The notes beneath the pieces are model-generated. The model did no database searches. It was not told the DNA's origin and saw nothing but the letters and a program-made list of their open reading frames with translations. Shown in pieces: positions 45,381-54,821 of a DNA stretch of 64,000 bases. Source of the DNA: Hydrogenophaga pseudoflava (GTDB lineage: Bacteria; Pseudomonadota; Gammaproteobacteria; Burkholderiales; Burkholderiaceae_C); assembly GCF_031020795.1 (NCBI RefSeq), contig NZ_JAVHJP010000008.1, positions 62,001 through 126,000 on the forward strand, written 5' to 3'. Both the position numbers and the translations under genes were made by a program. Numbering within the stretch: the stretch's first letter is position 1; every line of letters begins with the position of its first letter.

Positions 45381-46171
45381 GGACGCACGCTCACTTCGGC
45401 GCTGTGCACCGTGCGAAGGCCCTCTGCGGTCCGCACGCGCAGTGCACCCTGCGCATCGACGCCATCGGCCATGCCTTCGGTGCCATCGGTCAGCCGCACC
45501 GCGCGACCGTGCAGGGCATCGCGCTCGGCGAAGCGGCTGGCAAAGGGGGCGAACCCGTCCGCGCCGAAGCGCAGCACGTCGCGCACCAGCGCGGGCGCGA
45601 CCAGGGCCAAGGTTTCGCCGGCGGTCACTCCCATGCGCAGCTCGGCCAGGCCCGCGGGCGGCATGGCCGCCAGCGCGCCTGGTGCGGCGAGCGACAGAAC
45701 GACCGCAGCCTCCGGGCGCGCGATGTTGATGCCGACCCCGATCACCACGGTGCGGGGCGCCGAGGCGCCGTCACCGGTACCCGCCGTCTCGACCAGGATG
45801 CCGCCGAGCTTGCGCTCCTGCAGCCAGAGGTCGTTGGGCCACTTCAGCCGCACCTCCGGGTGCAGGCTTTCGGCCAGGCTCACGCCCACCGCCAGGGAGA
45901 GCCCGGACCAGTCGGCCGGCGCCAGCGGCAGCGCCAGCGAGAAGGTGAGCGACTGGCCGGTCTTGCTGTGCCAGCCTTTGCCCATGCGCCCCCGGCCTGC
46001 GGTCTGCTCTTCCGCGGTCAGCAGCACCGGCTCCAGCAACCCGTCCCGAGCGCGGCGCATCAGCTCGCTGCTGGTCGAGTCGATGCGGGGCAGCACCTCG
46101 ACGGTGAAGGTCGGCAGCTCGGTGACGACCGACTGCCAGACCGATTCGGCGTGGGCGAGCAGGTCGGTCAT
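45374..46171 (-). CDS. birA: Biotin-[acetyl-CoA-carboxylase] ligase, monofunctional
   Basis: It attaches biotin to the carboxyl carrier protein. The 265-residue product has the catalytic motif GRGRMGKGWHS, LKWPNDLW and KLGGILVE. The N-terminal DNA-binding HTH domain of E. coli BirA is absent, so it should not repress biotin synthesis. The ATG at 46171 overlaps the SET gene stop (ATGA). The upstream in-frame ATG lies in the SET gene and was rejected. Confidence 0.92.
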   Translation of the reverse strand: MTDLLAHAESVWQSVVTELPTFTVEVLPRIDSTSSELMRRARDGLLEPVLLTAEEQTAGRGRMGKGWHSKTGQSLTFSLALPLAPADWSGLSLAVGVSLAESLHPEVRLKWPNDLWLQERKLGGILVETAGTGDGASAPRTVVIGVGINIARPEAAVVLSLAAPGALAAMPPAGLAELRMGVTAGETLALVAPALVRDVLRFGADGFAPFASRFAERDALHGRAVRLTDGTEGMADGVDAQGALRVRTAEGLRTVHSAEVSVRPC

Positions 46172-46656
46172 CCGAGTTTGGTCGCGCGGCCGCCGCGTTT
46201 GGGAGCCAGCAGGGTGCCGCGGCAGTTCTTGGCGCCGCACCAGCAGGGGTACTGCTTCTTGAGGGCCGGCGTGTAAGGCTCGTCGATCACCAGACCGTAG
46301 TCGTAGAACAGCTCTTCGCCGGCCTTGATGTTGCGCCGTGCGCGGATGAAGACCCGGCCGTCGTCGGTCTCGGCCTCGCAGTTGGGGGCGCAGCTGTGGT
46401 TGATCCAGCGCGAGGAGTTGCCGCCGTACTTGGCGTCGATGACGTGGTCCTCGTCGATGTGGAAATAGAAGGTGTGGTTGGGGTCCTTCGGGTCGTGCGG
46501 GTGGCGGCGCAGCGCCTCGTCCCAGGTGATCACCTCGCCCACATACTCGATCACGGTCTCGCCTTCGGCCAGATCGACCACGGCGTACACGCCCTTGCCA
46601 TGAACGCCCGAGCGGCGGGTCTGGATGCGGCGTGCGGGGGCGGTTTTCTTCACCAT
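46168..46656 (-). CDS. SET-domain lysine methyltransferase-like protein with post-SET zinc site
   Basis: SET enzymes use SAM to methylate lysines. The compact 162-residue product is almost all SET: GVHGKGVYA (17-25, SAM), RWINHSCAPNCEA (83-95, with N86-H87 in the pseudoknot), ELFYDYG (115-121, with active-site tyrosines) and a post-SET CWCGAKNCRG (138-147). Cys89 with Cys138, 140 and 145 would form the usual zinc centre. The tail is Lys/Arg-rich. It is first of an operon with birA and the SPOR gene, and divergent from a topoisomerase III with a lysine-rich tail, a possible substrate. Confidence 0.85.
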   Translation of the reverse strand: MVKKTAPARRIQTRRSGVHGKGVYAVVDLAEGETVIEYVGEVITWDEALRRHPHDPKDPNHTFYFHIDEDHVIDAKYGGNSSRWINHSCAPNCEAETDDGRVFIRARRNIKAGEELFYDYGLVIDEPYTPALKKQYPCWCGAKNCRGTLLAPKRGGRATKLG

Positions 46657-46687
46657 CGGGAATTTTGGTAAGGTTGTTTCATGCAGG

Positions 46688-46735
46688 TGCGCGCGTGTGT
46701 GCGTGTGCGCCCCCGTGCGCGTGTACACGCGCGTG
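46688..46735. promoter_or_regulatory. Alternating purine-pyrimidine tract with 16-bp palindrome between SET gene and topB
   Basis: Nearly all bases from 46688 to 46735 alternate G/C with T/A in GC/GT/AC steps, broken once by CCCCC. A perfect palindrome GCGCGTGTACACGCGC is at 46717-46732, just 20 bases before the topB ATG. Such DNA readily adopts the left-handed Z form or a cruciform under negative supercoiling. Confidence 0.6.
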
Positions 46736-46752
46736 AAGCCCAAATTGTAGAG

Positions 46753-49695
46753 ATGAACAAAACACTGGTCATTGCAGAGAAGCCGTCCGTGGCCCAGGAC
46801 ATCGTGCGCGCGCTCACCCCGGTCGCGGGCAAGTTCGACAAGCACGACGACCATTTCGAGAACGAGCAGTACGTCGTGACCTCGGCCGTCGGCCACCTGG
46901 TGGAGATCGCCGCGCCCGAGCAGTTCGACGTCAAGCGCGGCAAGTGGAGCTTTGCCCACCTGCCGGTGCTGCCGCCGTTTTTCGAGCTCAAGCCCATCGA
47001 CAAGACCAAGTCGCGCCTGTCGGCGGTGGTCAAGCTGGCCAGGCGCAAGGACGTGGGCCGCCTGATCAACGCCTGCGACGCGGGCCGCGAGGGGGAGCTG
47101 ATCTTCCGCCTGATCGAGCAGTACGCCGGGGGCCTCAAGGGCGGGCAGTACCAGGGCCTGGGCAAGCCGGTGCAGCGCCTGTGGTTGCAGTCCATGACGC
47201 CGGCCGCCATCCGCGACGGCTTTGAGCGCCTGCGCAGCGACGAGCAGATGCGCGGTCTGGCCGACGCGGCGCGCAGCCGTTCGGAGGCCGACTGGCTGGT
47301 CGGCATCAACGGCACGCGCGCCATGACGGCCTTCAACTCGCGCGATGGCGGGTTCTTTCTCACCACCGTCGGCCGGGTGCAGACGCCCACGCTGTCCATC
47401 GTGGTCGAACGCGAAGAACAGATCCGCGCCCACAGGAGCCGCGATTACTGGGAAATCCACGCGTCCTTCCTGGCCGAGGCCGGTGAGTACCCGGGCAAGT
47501 GGTTCGACCCGGCCTTCAAGAAGCCCACGGGCGACGACGCCGACCCCGACCTGCGCGCCGACCGCCTGTGGGACCACCGCGAGGCGCTGGCCATCGTCGA
47601 GGCGGTGCGCGGCAAGGCCGCCAGCGTCACCGAAGAGAGCAAGCCCACCACGCAGGCCAGCGGCCTGCTCTACGACCTGACCAGCCTGCAGCGCGAGGCC
47701 AACGGCCGCTTCGGCTTCTCGGCCAAGACCACCCTGCAACTGGCGCAGAGCCTGTATGAGCGCCACAAGGCCCTGACCTACCCCCGTACCGACTCGCGCC
47801 ACCTGCCCGAGGACTACCTGGGCACCGTCAGGCAGACCTTCGAGATGCTCGCCGACAGCGGTATGAAGCACCTGGCGCCGCACGCACTCACCGCGCTCAA
47901 CGGCAACTACATCAAGCCCAGCAAACGCATCTTCGACAACAGCAAGGTCTCGGACCACTTTGCCATCATTCCCACGCTGCAGGCGCCCAGCGGCCTGTCA
48001 GAAGCGGAGCAAAAGCTCTACGACCTGGTGGTGCGCCGCTTCCTGGCGGTGTTCTTCCCCAGCGCGGAGTTCATGGTCACCACTCGCATCAGCAAGGTGC
48101 TTAACCACCACTTCAAGACCGAAGGCAAGGTGTTGGTCAGGCCGGGCTGGATGGCCGTCTACGGCAAGGAAGCCGCTGAAGACGTCGAAGGCGCGAAGGA
48201 AGGCGACAAGGGCCAGAACCTGGTGCCGGTGCGCGAGGGCGAAACCGTGCGCACCGAGACCGTCGAGGCCAAGGGCCTGAAGACCAAGCCGCCGGCGCGC
48301 TACTCCGAAGCGACGCTGCTGGGCGCGATGGAAGGCGCCGGCAAGTTCATAGAAGACGACGAACTGCGCGAGGCGATGCAGGAAAAGGGCCTGGGCACGC
48401 CGGCCACCCGCGCGGCCATCATTGAAGGCCTGCTGAACGAAAAATACATGCTGCGCGAAGGCCGGGAAATGATTCCCACCGCCAAGGCCTTCCAGCTCAT
48501 GACCCTGCTGCGCGGCCTGGCGGTGGAAGAACTCTCCAAGCCCGAGCTGACCGGCGAGTGGGAATACAAGCTGGCGCAGATGGAGCACGGCAAACTCTCG
48601 CGCGCCGCCTTCATGGCCGAGATCGCCGCCATGACCGAGCGCATGGTGAAGAAGGCCAAGGAGTACGACCGCGACACCGTGCCCGGCAACTACGCCACGC
48701 TGGATGCGCCCTGCCCCAACTGCGGCGGCGTGGTGAAGGAAAACTACCGCCGCTACGCCTGCACCGGCGCCGACGGCCACAGCGAGGGTTGCGGCTTCTC
48801 GTTCACCAAGTCGCCCGCGGGCCGCACCTTCGAAGTCGTGGAGGCCGAGGCTTTCGTGCGCGACCGGCACATCGGTCCGCTCGAAGGCTTCCGCTCCAAG
48901 GCGGGCTGGCCCTTCGTGGCCGAGATGACGCTCAAGTACAGCGAGGACGACAGGAACTGGAAGCTGGAGTTCGACTTCGGCGACGACAAGAACGCCGAAG
49001 AGACCGGCGAGCTGGTGGACTTCGCGGGTCAGGACAGCCTGGGCGCCTGCCCGGTCTGTGGTTCACCGGTGTTCGAGCACGGGGCCAACTACGTCTGCAG
49101 CAAGGCGGTGCCCACCGCCGCCCAGCCCACGCCCAGCTGCACGTTCAAGAGCGGCAAGATCATCCTGCAGCAGCCGGTGGCGCGCGATCAGATGAGCAAG
49201 CTGCTGGCCACCGGCAAGACCGACCTGCTGGACAAGTTCGTGTCCATGCGCACGCGGCGCAGCTTCAAGGCCTTCCTGGCCTGGGACAAAGAGGCCGGCA
49301 AGGTGAACTTCGAGTTCGAGCCGCGCGAGAGCAAGTACCCGCCGCGCAAGACTGCGGGCGCGGCCGCCAAGGCTGCAGCCCCCGCGAAGAAGGCTGCTGC
49401 GGCCAAGAAGGCACCGGCCGCGAAGAAAGCCGCCGCGCCCAAGGCCCCGCGCAAGACCACCGCCGCCACCGGCAAGCAGCCCAGCGCCGCGCTGGCCGCG
49501 GTGATCGGCAGCGAACCGGTCTCGCGCCCCGAGGTGGTCAAGAAGCTGTGGGACTACATCAAGGCCCATGGCCTGCAGGACGCGGCCGACAAGCGCAAGG
49601 TCAACGCCGACGCCAAGCTGCGCCCGGTGTTCGGCAAGGACCAGGTGACCATGTTCGAGATCGCCGGCATCGTCGGCCAGCACCTGGCCGACTGA
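46753..49695 (+). CDS. topB: DNA topoisomerase III with H1-like lysine-rich linker and C-terminal SWIB domain
   Basis: A type IA topoisomerase that decatenates DNA and relaxes negative supercoils. The 980-residue product opens with the TOPRIM motif LVIAEKPSVAQD; DAGREGELIFR follows, and active-site Tyr343 sits in LTYPRTDSRHLP. Two zinc-ribbon-like units (CPNCGG and CPVCGSPVFE regions) are followed by a Lys/Ala/Pro-rich tail resembling histone H1 (about 865-912) and a SWIB/MDM2 domain (about 916-978; RPEVVKKLWDYIKAHGLQD). ATG 46753 was chosen because the sequence from the upstream in-frame ATG encodes only the low-complexity tract. Confidence 0.93.
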   Translation: MNKTLVIAEKPSVAQDIVRALTPVAGKFDKHDDHFENEQYVVTSAVGHLVEIAAPEQFDVKRGKWSFAHLPVLPPFFELKPIDKTKSRLSAVVKLARRKDVGRLINACDAGREGELIFRLIEQYAGGLKGGQYQGLGKPVQRLWLQSMTPAAIRDGFERLRSDEQMRGLADAARSRSEADWLVGINGTRAMTAFNSRDGGFFLTTVGRVQTPTLSIVVEREEQIRAHRSRDYWEIHASFLAEAGEYPGKWFDPAFKKPTGDDADPDLRADRLWDHREALAIVEAVRGKAASVTEESKPTTQASGLLYDLTSLQREANGRFGFSAKTTLQLAQSLYERHKALTYPRTDSRHLPEDYLGTVRQTFEMLADSGMKHLAPHALTALNGNYIKPSKRIFDNSKVSDHFAIIPTLQAPSGLSEAEQKLYDLVVRRFLAVFFPSAEFMVTTRISKVLNHHFKTEGKVLVRPGWMAVYGKEAAEDVEGAKEGDKGQNLVPVREGETVRTETVEAKGLKTKPPARYSEATLLGAMEGAGKFIEDDELREAMQEKGLGTPATRAAIIEGLLNEKYMLREGREMIPTAKAFQLMTLLRGLAVEELSKPELTGEWEYKLAQMEHGKLSRAAFMAEIAAMTERMVKKAKEYDRDTVPGNYATLDAPCPNCGGVVKENYRRYACTGADGHSEGCGFSFTKSPAGRTFEVVEAEAFVRDRHIGPLEGFRSKAGWPFVAEMTLKYSEDDRNWKLEFDFGDDKNAEETGELVDFAGQDSLGACPVCGSPVFEHGANYVCSKAVPTAAQPTPSCTFKSGKIILQQPVARDQMSKLLATGKTDLLDKFVSMRTRRSFKAFLAWDKEAGKVNFEFEPRESKYPPRKTAGAAAKAAAPAKKAAAAKKAPAAKKAAAPKAPRKTTAATGKQPSAALAAVIGSEPVSRPEVVKKLWDYIKAHGLQDAADKRKVNADAKLRPVFGKDQVTMFEIAGIVGQHLAD

Positions 49696-49731
49696 TTGCT
49701 CCCCTCACCACAACAACAGGAGACACACCGC

Positions 49732-50382
49732 ATGAGCCTCAAACTCTTCTTCGCCCCCGGCGCCTGTTCTTTCGTGCCACACGCCATGCTGGAACTGGCC
49801 GGCGTGCCGTTCGAGCCGGTCATGGTCAAGCTGCACAAGGGCGAGCAGCGCAGCGCCGAGTACCTCGCGATGAACCCGCGCGGCCAGGTGCCGGTGCTGG
49901 TGGATGATGGCGAGGTCATCACGCAGATCGTGGCCATCCTGCTGCACCTGGACGCGAAGTTCCCCCAGGCCGGCATCCTGCCCGCCTCGGGTCTCGCGCG
50001 CACGCGTGCGCTGTCCACGCTGGCCTGGATGAACAACACCGTGCACCCGACGTTCACGCACGTGTTCATGCCGCAGAGGTTCACCGACGACGAGGGCGCG
50101 CAGAAGATCATCCGTGCCTTTGCGGCGAACAGCTACAAGGGGCTGCTCGGGGAAATCGAGGCCATGGCCGCGCAGGGCGCACCGTGGCTGTGTGGCGAGG
50201 TGCCTTGTGCGCTGGACGCCTATGCGCTGACCCTGCTGCGCTGGGGCGGCTACGCCGGCATCGATCCGACCACGCTGCCCGCCACCTGGGCCCTGGCCCA
50301 GCGCTTTGCAGCACTGCCGGCGGTGGCCCGCGTGATTGAGCGCGAACGCCTGCAACTCAACGTGTACCAGCCCGCCCACTGA
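49732..50382 (+). CDS. Glutathione S-transferase (beta-class-like)
   Basis: A cytosolic detoxification or glutathione-conjugating enzyme of 216 residues. The N-terminal thioredoxin-like domain has KLFFAPGACSFVPHAML, with the beta-class active-site cysteine, and the cis-Pro region GQVPVLVDDGEVITQ. The C-terminal domain is all-helical. The ribosome-binding site is AGGAGA 9 bases before the ATG. It is 36 bases downstream of topB. Substrate unknown. Confidence 0.9.
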   Translation: MSLKLFFAPGACSFVPHAMLELAGVPFEPVMVKLHKGEQRSAEYLAMNPRGQVPVLVDDGEVITQIVAILLHLDAKFPQAGILPASGLARTRALSTLAWMNNTVHPTFTHVFMPQRFTDDEGAQKIIRAFAANSYKGLLGEIEAMAAQGAPWLCGEVPCALDAYALTLLRWGGYAGIDPTTLPATWALAQRFAALPAVARVIERERLQLNVYQPAH

Positions 50383-50419
50383 GCGCCACCCGGCAGCGGC
50401 GGAGCGTAGGGGCTGCGGC

Positions 50420-51889
50420 TCATTCGTCCGGCGAACGGCGCGCGGCAAAGCGGATCGAGACCCTAAGCCCGCGCCGCGGGCTTTCGGGATGCGCATCCTC
50501 CATCATCACCACGGCGCCATGCTGCTGGGCGATCTCGTGCACGATGGCCAGACCCAGGCCTGAACCGTCGACGTTGGTGCCCAGGGCCCGGTAGAAGGGC
50601 TGCAGCACCAGTTCGCGTTCGTTCTCAGGGATGCCCGGTCCGTTGTCTTCCACCTGCAGGATCTGCACGCCGCTGAAGCGGTCGAACAGCACGCGCGCGG
50701 TCACCACCCCCCCGCGGCCGCTGTAGTTGATCGCGTTGTCGACCAGATTGCGCGTCATCTCCTGCAGCAGCGTCGGGTTGCCGTCCATGAGACAGATTTC
50801 GGGCATCTCGTCCGGTCCCTCGTAGCCCAGGTCGATGCCGTGCTCCAGCGCCCGCGGCACCGAGTCGCGCACCACGCCGGTCACCAGCTGCGCCAGGTCG
50901 ATCTGTGCTGTCGGCAGGGTGCGGCCCGTGGTCTCCGCGCGGGCCAGTGCCAGCAGCTGGTTGACGGTGTGGGTGGCGCGGGTGCTGGAGTGCGCGATCT
51001 GCTGCAGCGAGCTGTGGATCTCCTGCGGGTTGGACTCCCGCTGCGCCAGTTCGGCCTGCATGCGCAGGCCGGCCAGAGGCGTTTTGAGCTGGTGGGCGGC
51101 GTCGGCCAGGAATCGCTTCTGCGTGGTGAGCGAGGCGGTCAGCCGGGCCAGCAGGTCGTTGATGGACGACACCAGCGGGGCCACCTCCTGCGGGATGAAG
51201 GACTCCTCGATCGGGCTGAGGTCGTCCGGCTTGCGGGCGCGGATCTTCTGCTCCAGATCGGACAGCGGCCGGATGCCGCGCACCAGCGCCAGCCAGACCA
51301 GCAGCACCGCCAGTGGCAGGATCACGAACTGGGGCACCATCACACCCTTGATGATTTCGGTGGCCAGCGTCGATCGCTTGCCCTTGGTTTCGGCCACCTG
51401 CATCAGCACCAGCTGGCTGGGATCGTGATGTCGTTCCAGCCAGGTGTAGGCCACTCGGACGGCATCGCCACGCACCTCGTCGTCGCGCAGCAGCACCCGG
51501 CCGGCGGCCGGTACGTCGGTGTCCGGCGGGGGCGGGAAGTCCGCCTCTCCGCTGATCACACCCAGCTGGGCATCCCGCAGCTGGTAGTACACCAGATCGC
51601 TGTCGTCGGCCTTGAGCAGGTCGCGCGCCTGCGGGGTGAGGTTGAAGCTGACCTTGTCGTCCTTGGTGATCACGAACTGCGTCAGCGCCTGCAGGTTGAA
51701 CTCGAGCGCGCGGTCAAAGGGTTTGGACGCGATGCCCTGGGCCACGAACCAAGTCAGTGCCAGCGACAGCGGCCACAGCAACAGCAGCGGCGTGAGCATC
51801 CAGTCGAGGATCTCGCCGAAGAGGCTGCGCTGCTCGCGCTGGAACAGGCCGAAAGAGGTCCGGTTGCTGCCCTGCTTGTGATCGGCCAT
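50420..51889 (-). CDS. TctE-like sensor histidine kinase
   Basis: An inner-membrane kinase of 489 residues with two transmembrane segments (MLTPLLLLWPLSLALTWFV and FVILPLAVLLVWLALVRGI) around a periplasmic sensor. HAMP and the phospho-acceptor box DAAHQLKTPLAGL follow; catalytic motifs are LVDNAINYSG, VEDNGPGIP and GSGLGLAIV. The type resembles TctE (tricarboxylate sensing), but the ligand is unknown. The ATG at 51889 was chosen; further upstream sequence overlaps the regulator. It is downstream of the regulator by 26 bases in one operon. Confidence 0.9.
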   Translation of the reverse strand: MADHKQGSNRTSFGLFQREQRSLFGEILDWMLTPLLLLWPLSLALTWFVAQGIASKPFDRALEFNLQALTQFVITKDDKVSFNLTPQARDLLKADDSDLVYYQLRDAQLGVISGEADFPPPPDTDVPAAGRVLLRDDEVRGDAVRVAYTWLERHHDPSQLVLMQVAETKGKRSTLATEIIKGVMVPQFVILPLAVLLVWLALVRGIRPLSDLEQKIRARKPDDLSPIEESFIPQEVAPLVSSINDLLARLTASLTTQKRFLADAAHQLKTPLAGLRMQAELAQRESNPQEIHSSLQQIAHSSTRATHTVNQLLALARAETTGRTLPTAQIDLAQLVTGVVRDSVPRALEHGIDLGYEGPDEMPEICLMDGNPTLLQEMTRNLVDNAINYSGRGGVVTARVLFDRFSGVQILQVEDNGPGIPENERELVLQPFYRALGTNVDGSGLGLAIVHEIAQQHGAVVMMEDAHPESPRRGLRVSIRFAARRSPDE

Positions 51890-51915
51890 GTTGGCGTTGG
51901 CAAGCGCCCGGGCGC

Positions 51916-52584
51916 TCAGATTTTTTCGAGGCAGTAGCCGAGCCCCCGCACGGTCGCGATGCGGATCGGGCCTTTTTCGATCTTCTTGCGCAGCCGGTGG
52001 ATGTAGACCTCGATGGCGTTGTTGCTCACCTCCTCGCCCCACTCGCACAGCCGCTCGACCAGCTGGTCCTTGCTGACCAGGCGGCCGGCGCGCTGCAGCA
52101 GCACCTCCAGCAGGCCGAGCTCGCGCGCCGAGAGTTCAACCATCTTGCCGTCGATGGTGGCCACACGGCCGGCCTGGTCGTAGACCAGCGGGCCGTGCTT
52201 GATGGTGGAGCTGGCGCCGCCCATGCCGCGGCGCGTGAGCGCGCGCACGCGCGCTTCGAGTTCCTGCAGCGAGAACGGCTTGGCCATGTAGTCGTCGGCG
52301 CCGTAGTCCAGACCCTTGACCCGTTCATCCACGCTGTCGGCCGCGGTCAGGATCAGCACCGGCAGTGCCGAGCCGCGGGAGCGCAGGCGCTTGAGCACTT
52401 CCAGGCCGTGCAGTTTGGGCAGGCCCAGGTCGAGGATCAGCAGGTCGAACTCGTTGTTGGTCATCAGGGCCGCGTCCGCCTCGCTGCCATTGGCCACATG
52501 GTCGACGGCCGCACCCGCGGCCCGCAGACTGCGCAACAGACCGTCGGCCAGGACCTGGTCGTCTTCTGCAATCAGGATGCGCAT
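51916..52584 (-). CDS. TctD-like OmpR-family response regulator
   Basis: A 222-residue two-domain regulator. The receiver domain (MRILIAEDDQVLADGL) has phospho-acceptor Asp in LLILDLGLPKL and Lys in YMAKPFSLQEL. The winged-helix output domain ends VSNNAIEVYIHRLRKKI and VRGLGYCLEK. The start at 52584 has GGAGA upstream. First of a regulator-kinase pair. Probably acts on transport genes, but the target is not in the window. Confidence 0.92.
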   Translation of the reverse strand: MRILIAEDDQVLADGLLRSLRAAGAAVDHVANGSEADAALMTNNEFDLLILDLGLPKLHGLEVLKRLRSRGSALPVLILTAADSVDERVKGLDYGADDYMAKPFSLQELEARVRALTRRGMGGASSTIKHGPLVYDQAGRVATIDGKMVELSARELGLLEVLLQRAGRLVSKDQLVERLCEWGEEVSNNAIEVYIHRLRKKIEKGPIRIATVRGLGYCLEKI

Positions 52585-52628
52585 CGGTGTCTCCTTACGG
52601 GTTCTGGGGTCATTGTAGGTGGCGCGCC

Positions 52629-53117
52629 TCAGCGCGAAGCATACGCCTCGAGACCCAGCGCGACCACGGTTGCCACCTCGGTGCCGATCTGCGCACGGAA
52701 CTCGGTTTCGGCGCGCGCCACGGCGAGCCTGAAGGCTTCCAGCCAGAGCAGACCGGTGTCGGTGAAGACGATGCGCCGCGCGCGCGCGTCCAGCGGGTCG
52801 GGCTCCCGACGCACCAGTCCCCAGGCCTCGCACTGCGTCACCAGATCGCCCATGGCCTGTTTGCTCATGCCTGCGGCGGCGGCCAGTTCGGTCAGCCGCG
52901 AACCCTTGAGGGAGAGGTGGCGCGTGATGTGGATGTGCGCGGCACCGATCTGCGCGCGCGCGGCCAGGTTGGACAGGGCCAGTGGTACATGGGCGTCGTG
53001 CGCCATCAGGAACAGCACGCGTTCGTCGAAGCGGCGCAACGCCTGACCCATGACGCGGCCCAGGTGGGTGGCCCGCCAGCGGTCGTCGGCGGCGACGGAA
53101 ACGGATGGGACAGGCAT
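52629..53117 (-). CDS. MarR-family transcriptional regulator
   Basis: A 162-residue winged-helix protein: helices with LSNLAARAQIGAAHIHITRHLS, recognition helix LTELAAAAGMSKQAMGDLV, wing region REPDPLDARARRIVFTDTG. MarR proteins usually respond to small molecules or oxidants. The target is unknown and there is no neighbouring efflux gene. It is divergent from recA, sharing a 140-base promoter region. Confidence 0.88.
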   Translation of the reverse strand: MPVPSVSVAADDRWRATHLGRVMGQALRRFDERVLFLMAHDAHVPLALSNLAARAQIGAAHIHITRHLSLKGSRLTELAAAAGMSKQAMGDLVTQCEAWGLVRREPDPLDARARRIVFTDTGLLWLEAFRLAVARAETEFRAQIGTEVATVVALGLEAYASR

Positions 53118-53180
53118 GCTAAATGGTAAGGCAAACTGACCATATATTGGCTTGTGCGAGTTTTATGAGGCGATAAACTC

Positions 53181-53196
53181 CTGTTCAAGCATCCAG
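53181..53196 (+). promoter_or_regulatory. Candidate LexA (SOS) box upstream of recA
   Basis: CTGTTCAAGCATCCAG fits CTG-N10-CAG, though the centre is less AT-rich than strong SOS boxes. It lies 62-77 bases upstream of the recA ATG, near a possible -10 GATAAA at 53172-53177. SOS control of recA is expected; this site is a candidate only. Confidence 0.4.
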
Positions 53197-53257
53197 CCTG
53201 TACATAAATCCACAGACTGAAAGCCAGTACCTACTCACACCTCCAGGAGCGCCACAC

Positions 53258-54352
<1,095 letters not shown>

Positions 54353-54360
54353 GCCTTGCG

Positions 54361-54810
54361 GTGGGGTTCGACAAGATCTCGCTCAAGGGCCGTGCGCTGC
54401 GGTTGCTGGCCAGTCGGGAACATTCGCGCGCGGAGTTGCAGAAGAAGCTGGCGGCCCACGAGCAGGAGCCCGGTGAACTGCAGCGTGCCCTGGACGATCT
54501 GCAGGCCAAGGGCTTCATCAGCGAGCAGCGGGTGGTCGAGTCGGTCATCCACCGGCGCGCCGCCCGGCTGGGCGCCGGGCGCGTGAAGCAGGAGCTCCAG
54601 GCCAAGGGGGTCAGCGCCGAGGCGATCGCCGAGGCGGTGGATCGGCTGAGGGGCAGCGAGACAGAGCGGGCGCGCGAAGTCTGGCGCAAGAAGTTCGGAG
54701 AGCCTGCGGCGGATCCGGCGGGTCGTGCCAGGCAGATGCGCTTTCTCGCGGCGCGCGGCTTTGGTGCCGAGGCGATCCGCCGCGTGGTGCGCGGTGCAGA
54801 CGACGACTGA
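54361..54810 (+). CDS. recX: Regulatory protein RecX
   Basis: RecX limits RecA filament growth. The 149-residue product starts with GTG at 54361 and shows three helical repeats typical of the family (LLASREHSRAELQKKL, ISEQRVVESVIHRRA, MRFLAARGFGAEAIRRVV). It follows recA by 8 bases and is probably expressed by read-through. It converges on argC2, with an 11-base gap lacking a strong terminator. Confidence 0.93.
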   Translation: MGFDKISLKGRALRLLASREHSRAELQKKLAAHEQEPGELQRALDDLQAKGFISEQRVVESVIHRRAARLGAGRVKQELQAKGVSAEAIAEAVDRLRGSETERAREVWRKKFGEPAADPAGRARQMRFLAARGFGAEAIRRVVRGADDD

Positions 54811-54821
54811 AACGGCTGGTG

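Noticed and set aside
46657..47958. Long minus-strand extension upstream of the SET gene, opposite topB
   Set aside because: Antisense to topoisomerase III; only the last 162 codons encode the SET domain.
53198..53215. Second SOS-like sequence CTGTACATAAATCCACAG before recA
   Set aside because: The gap between CTG and CAG is 12 bases, not the 10 of LexA boxes.
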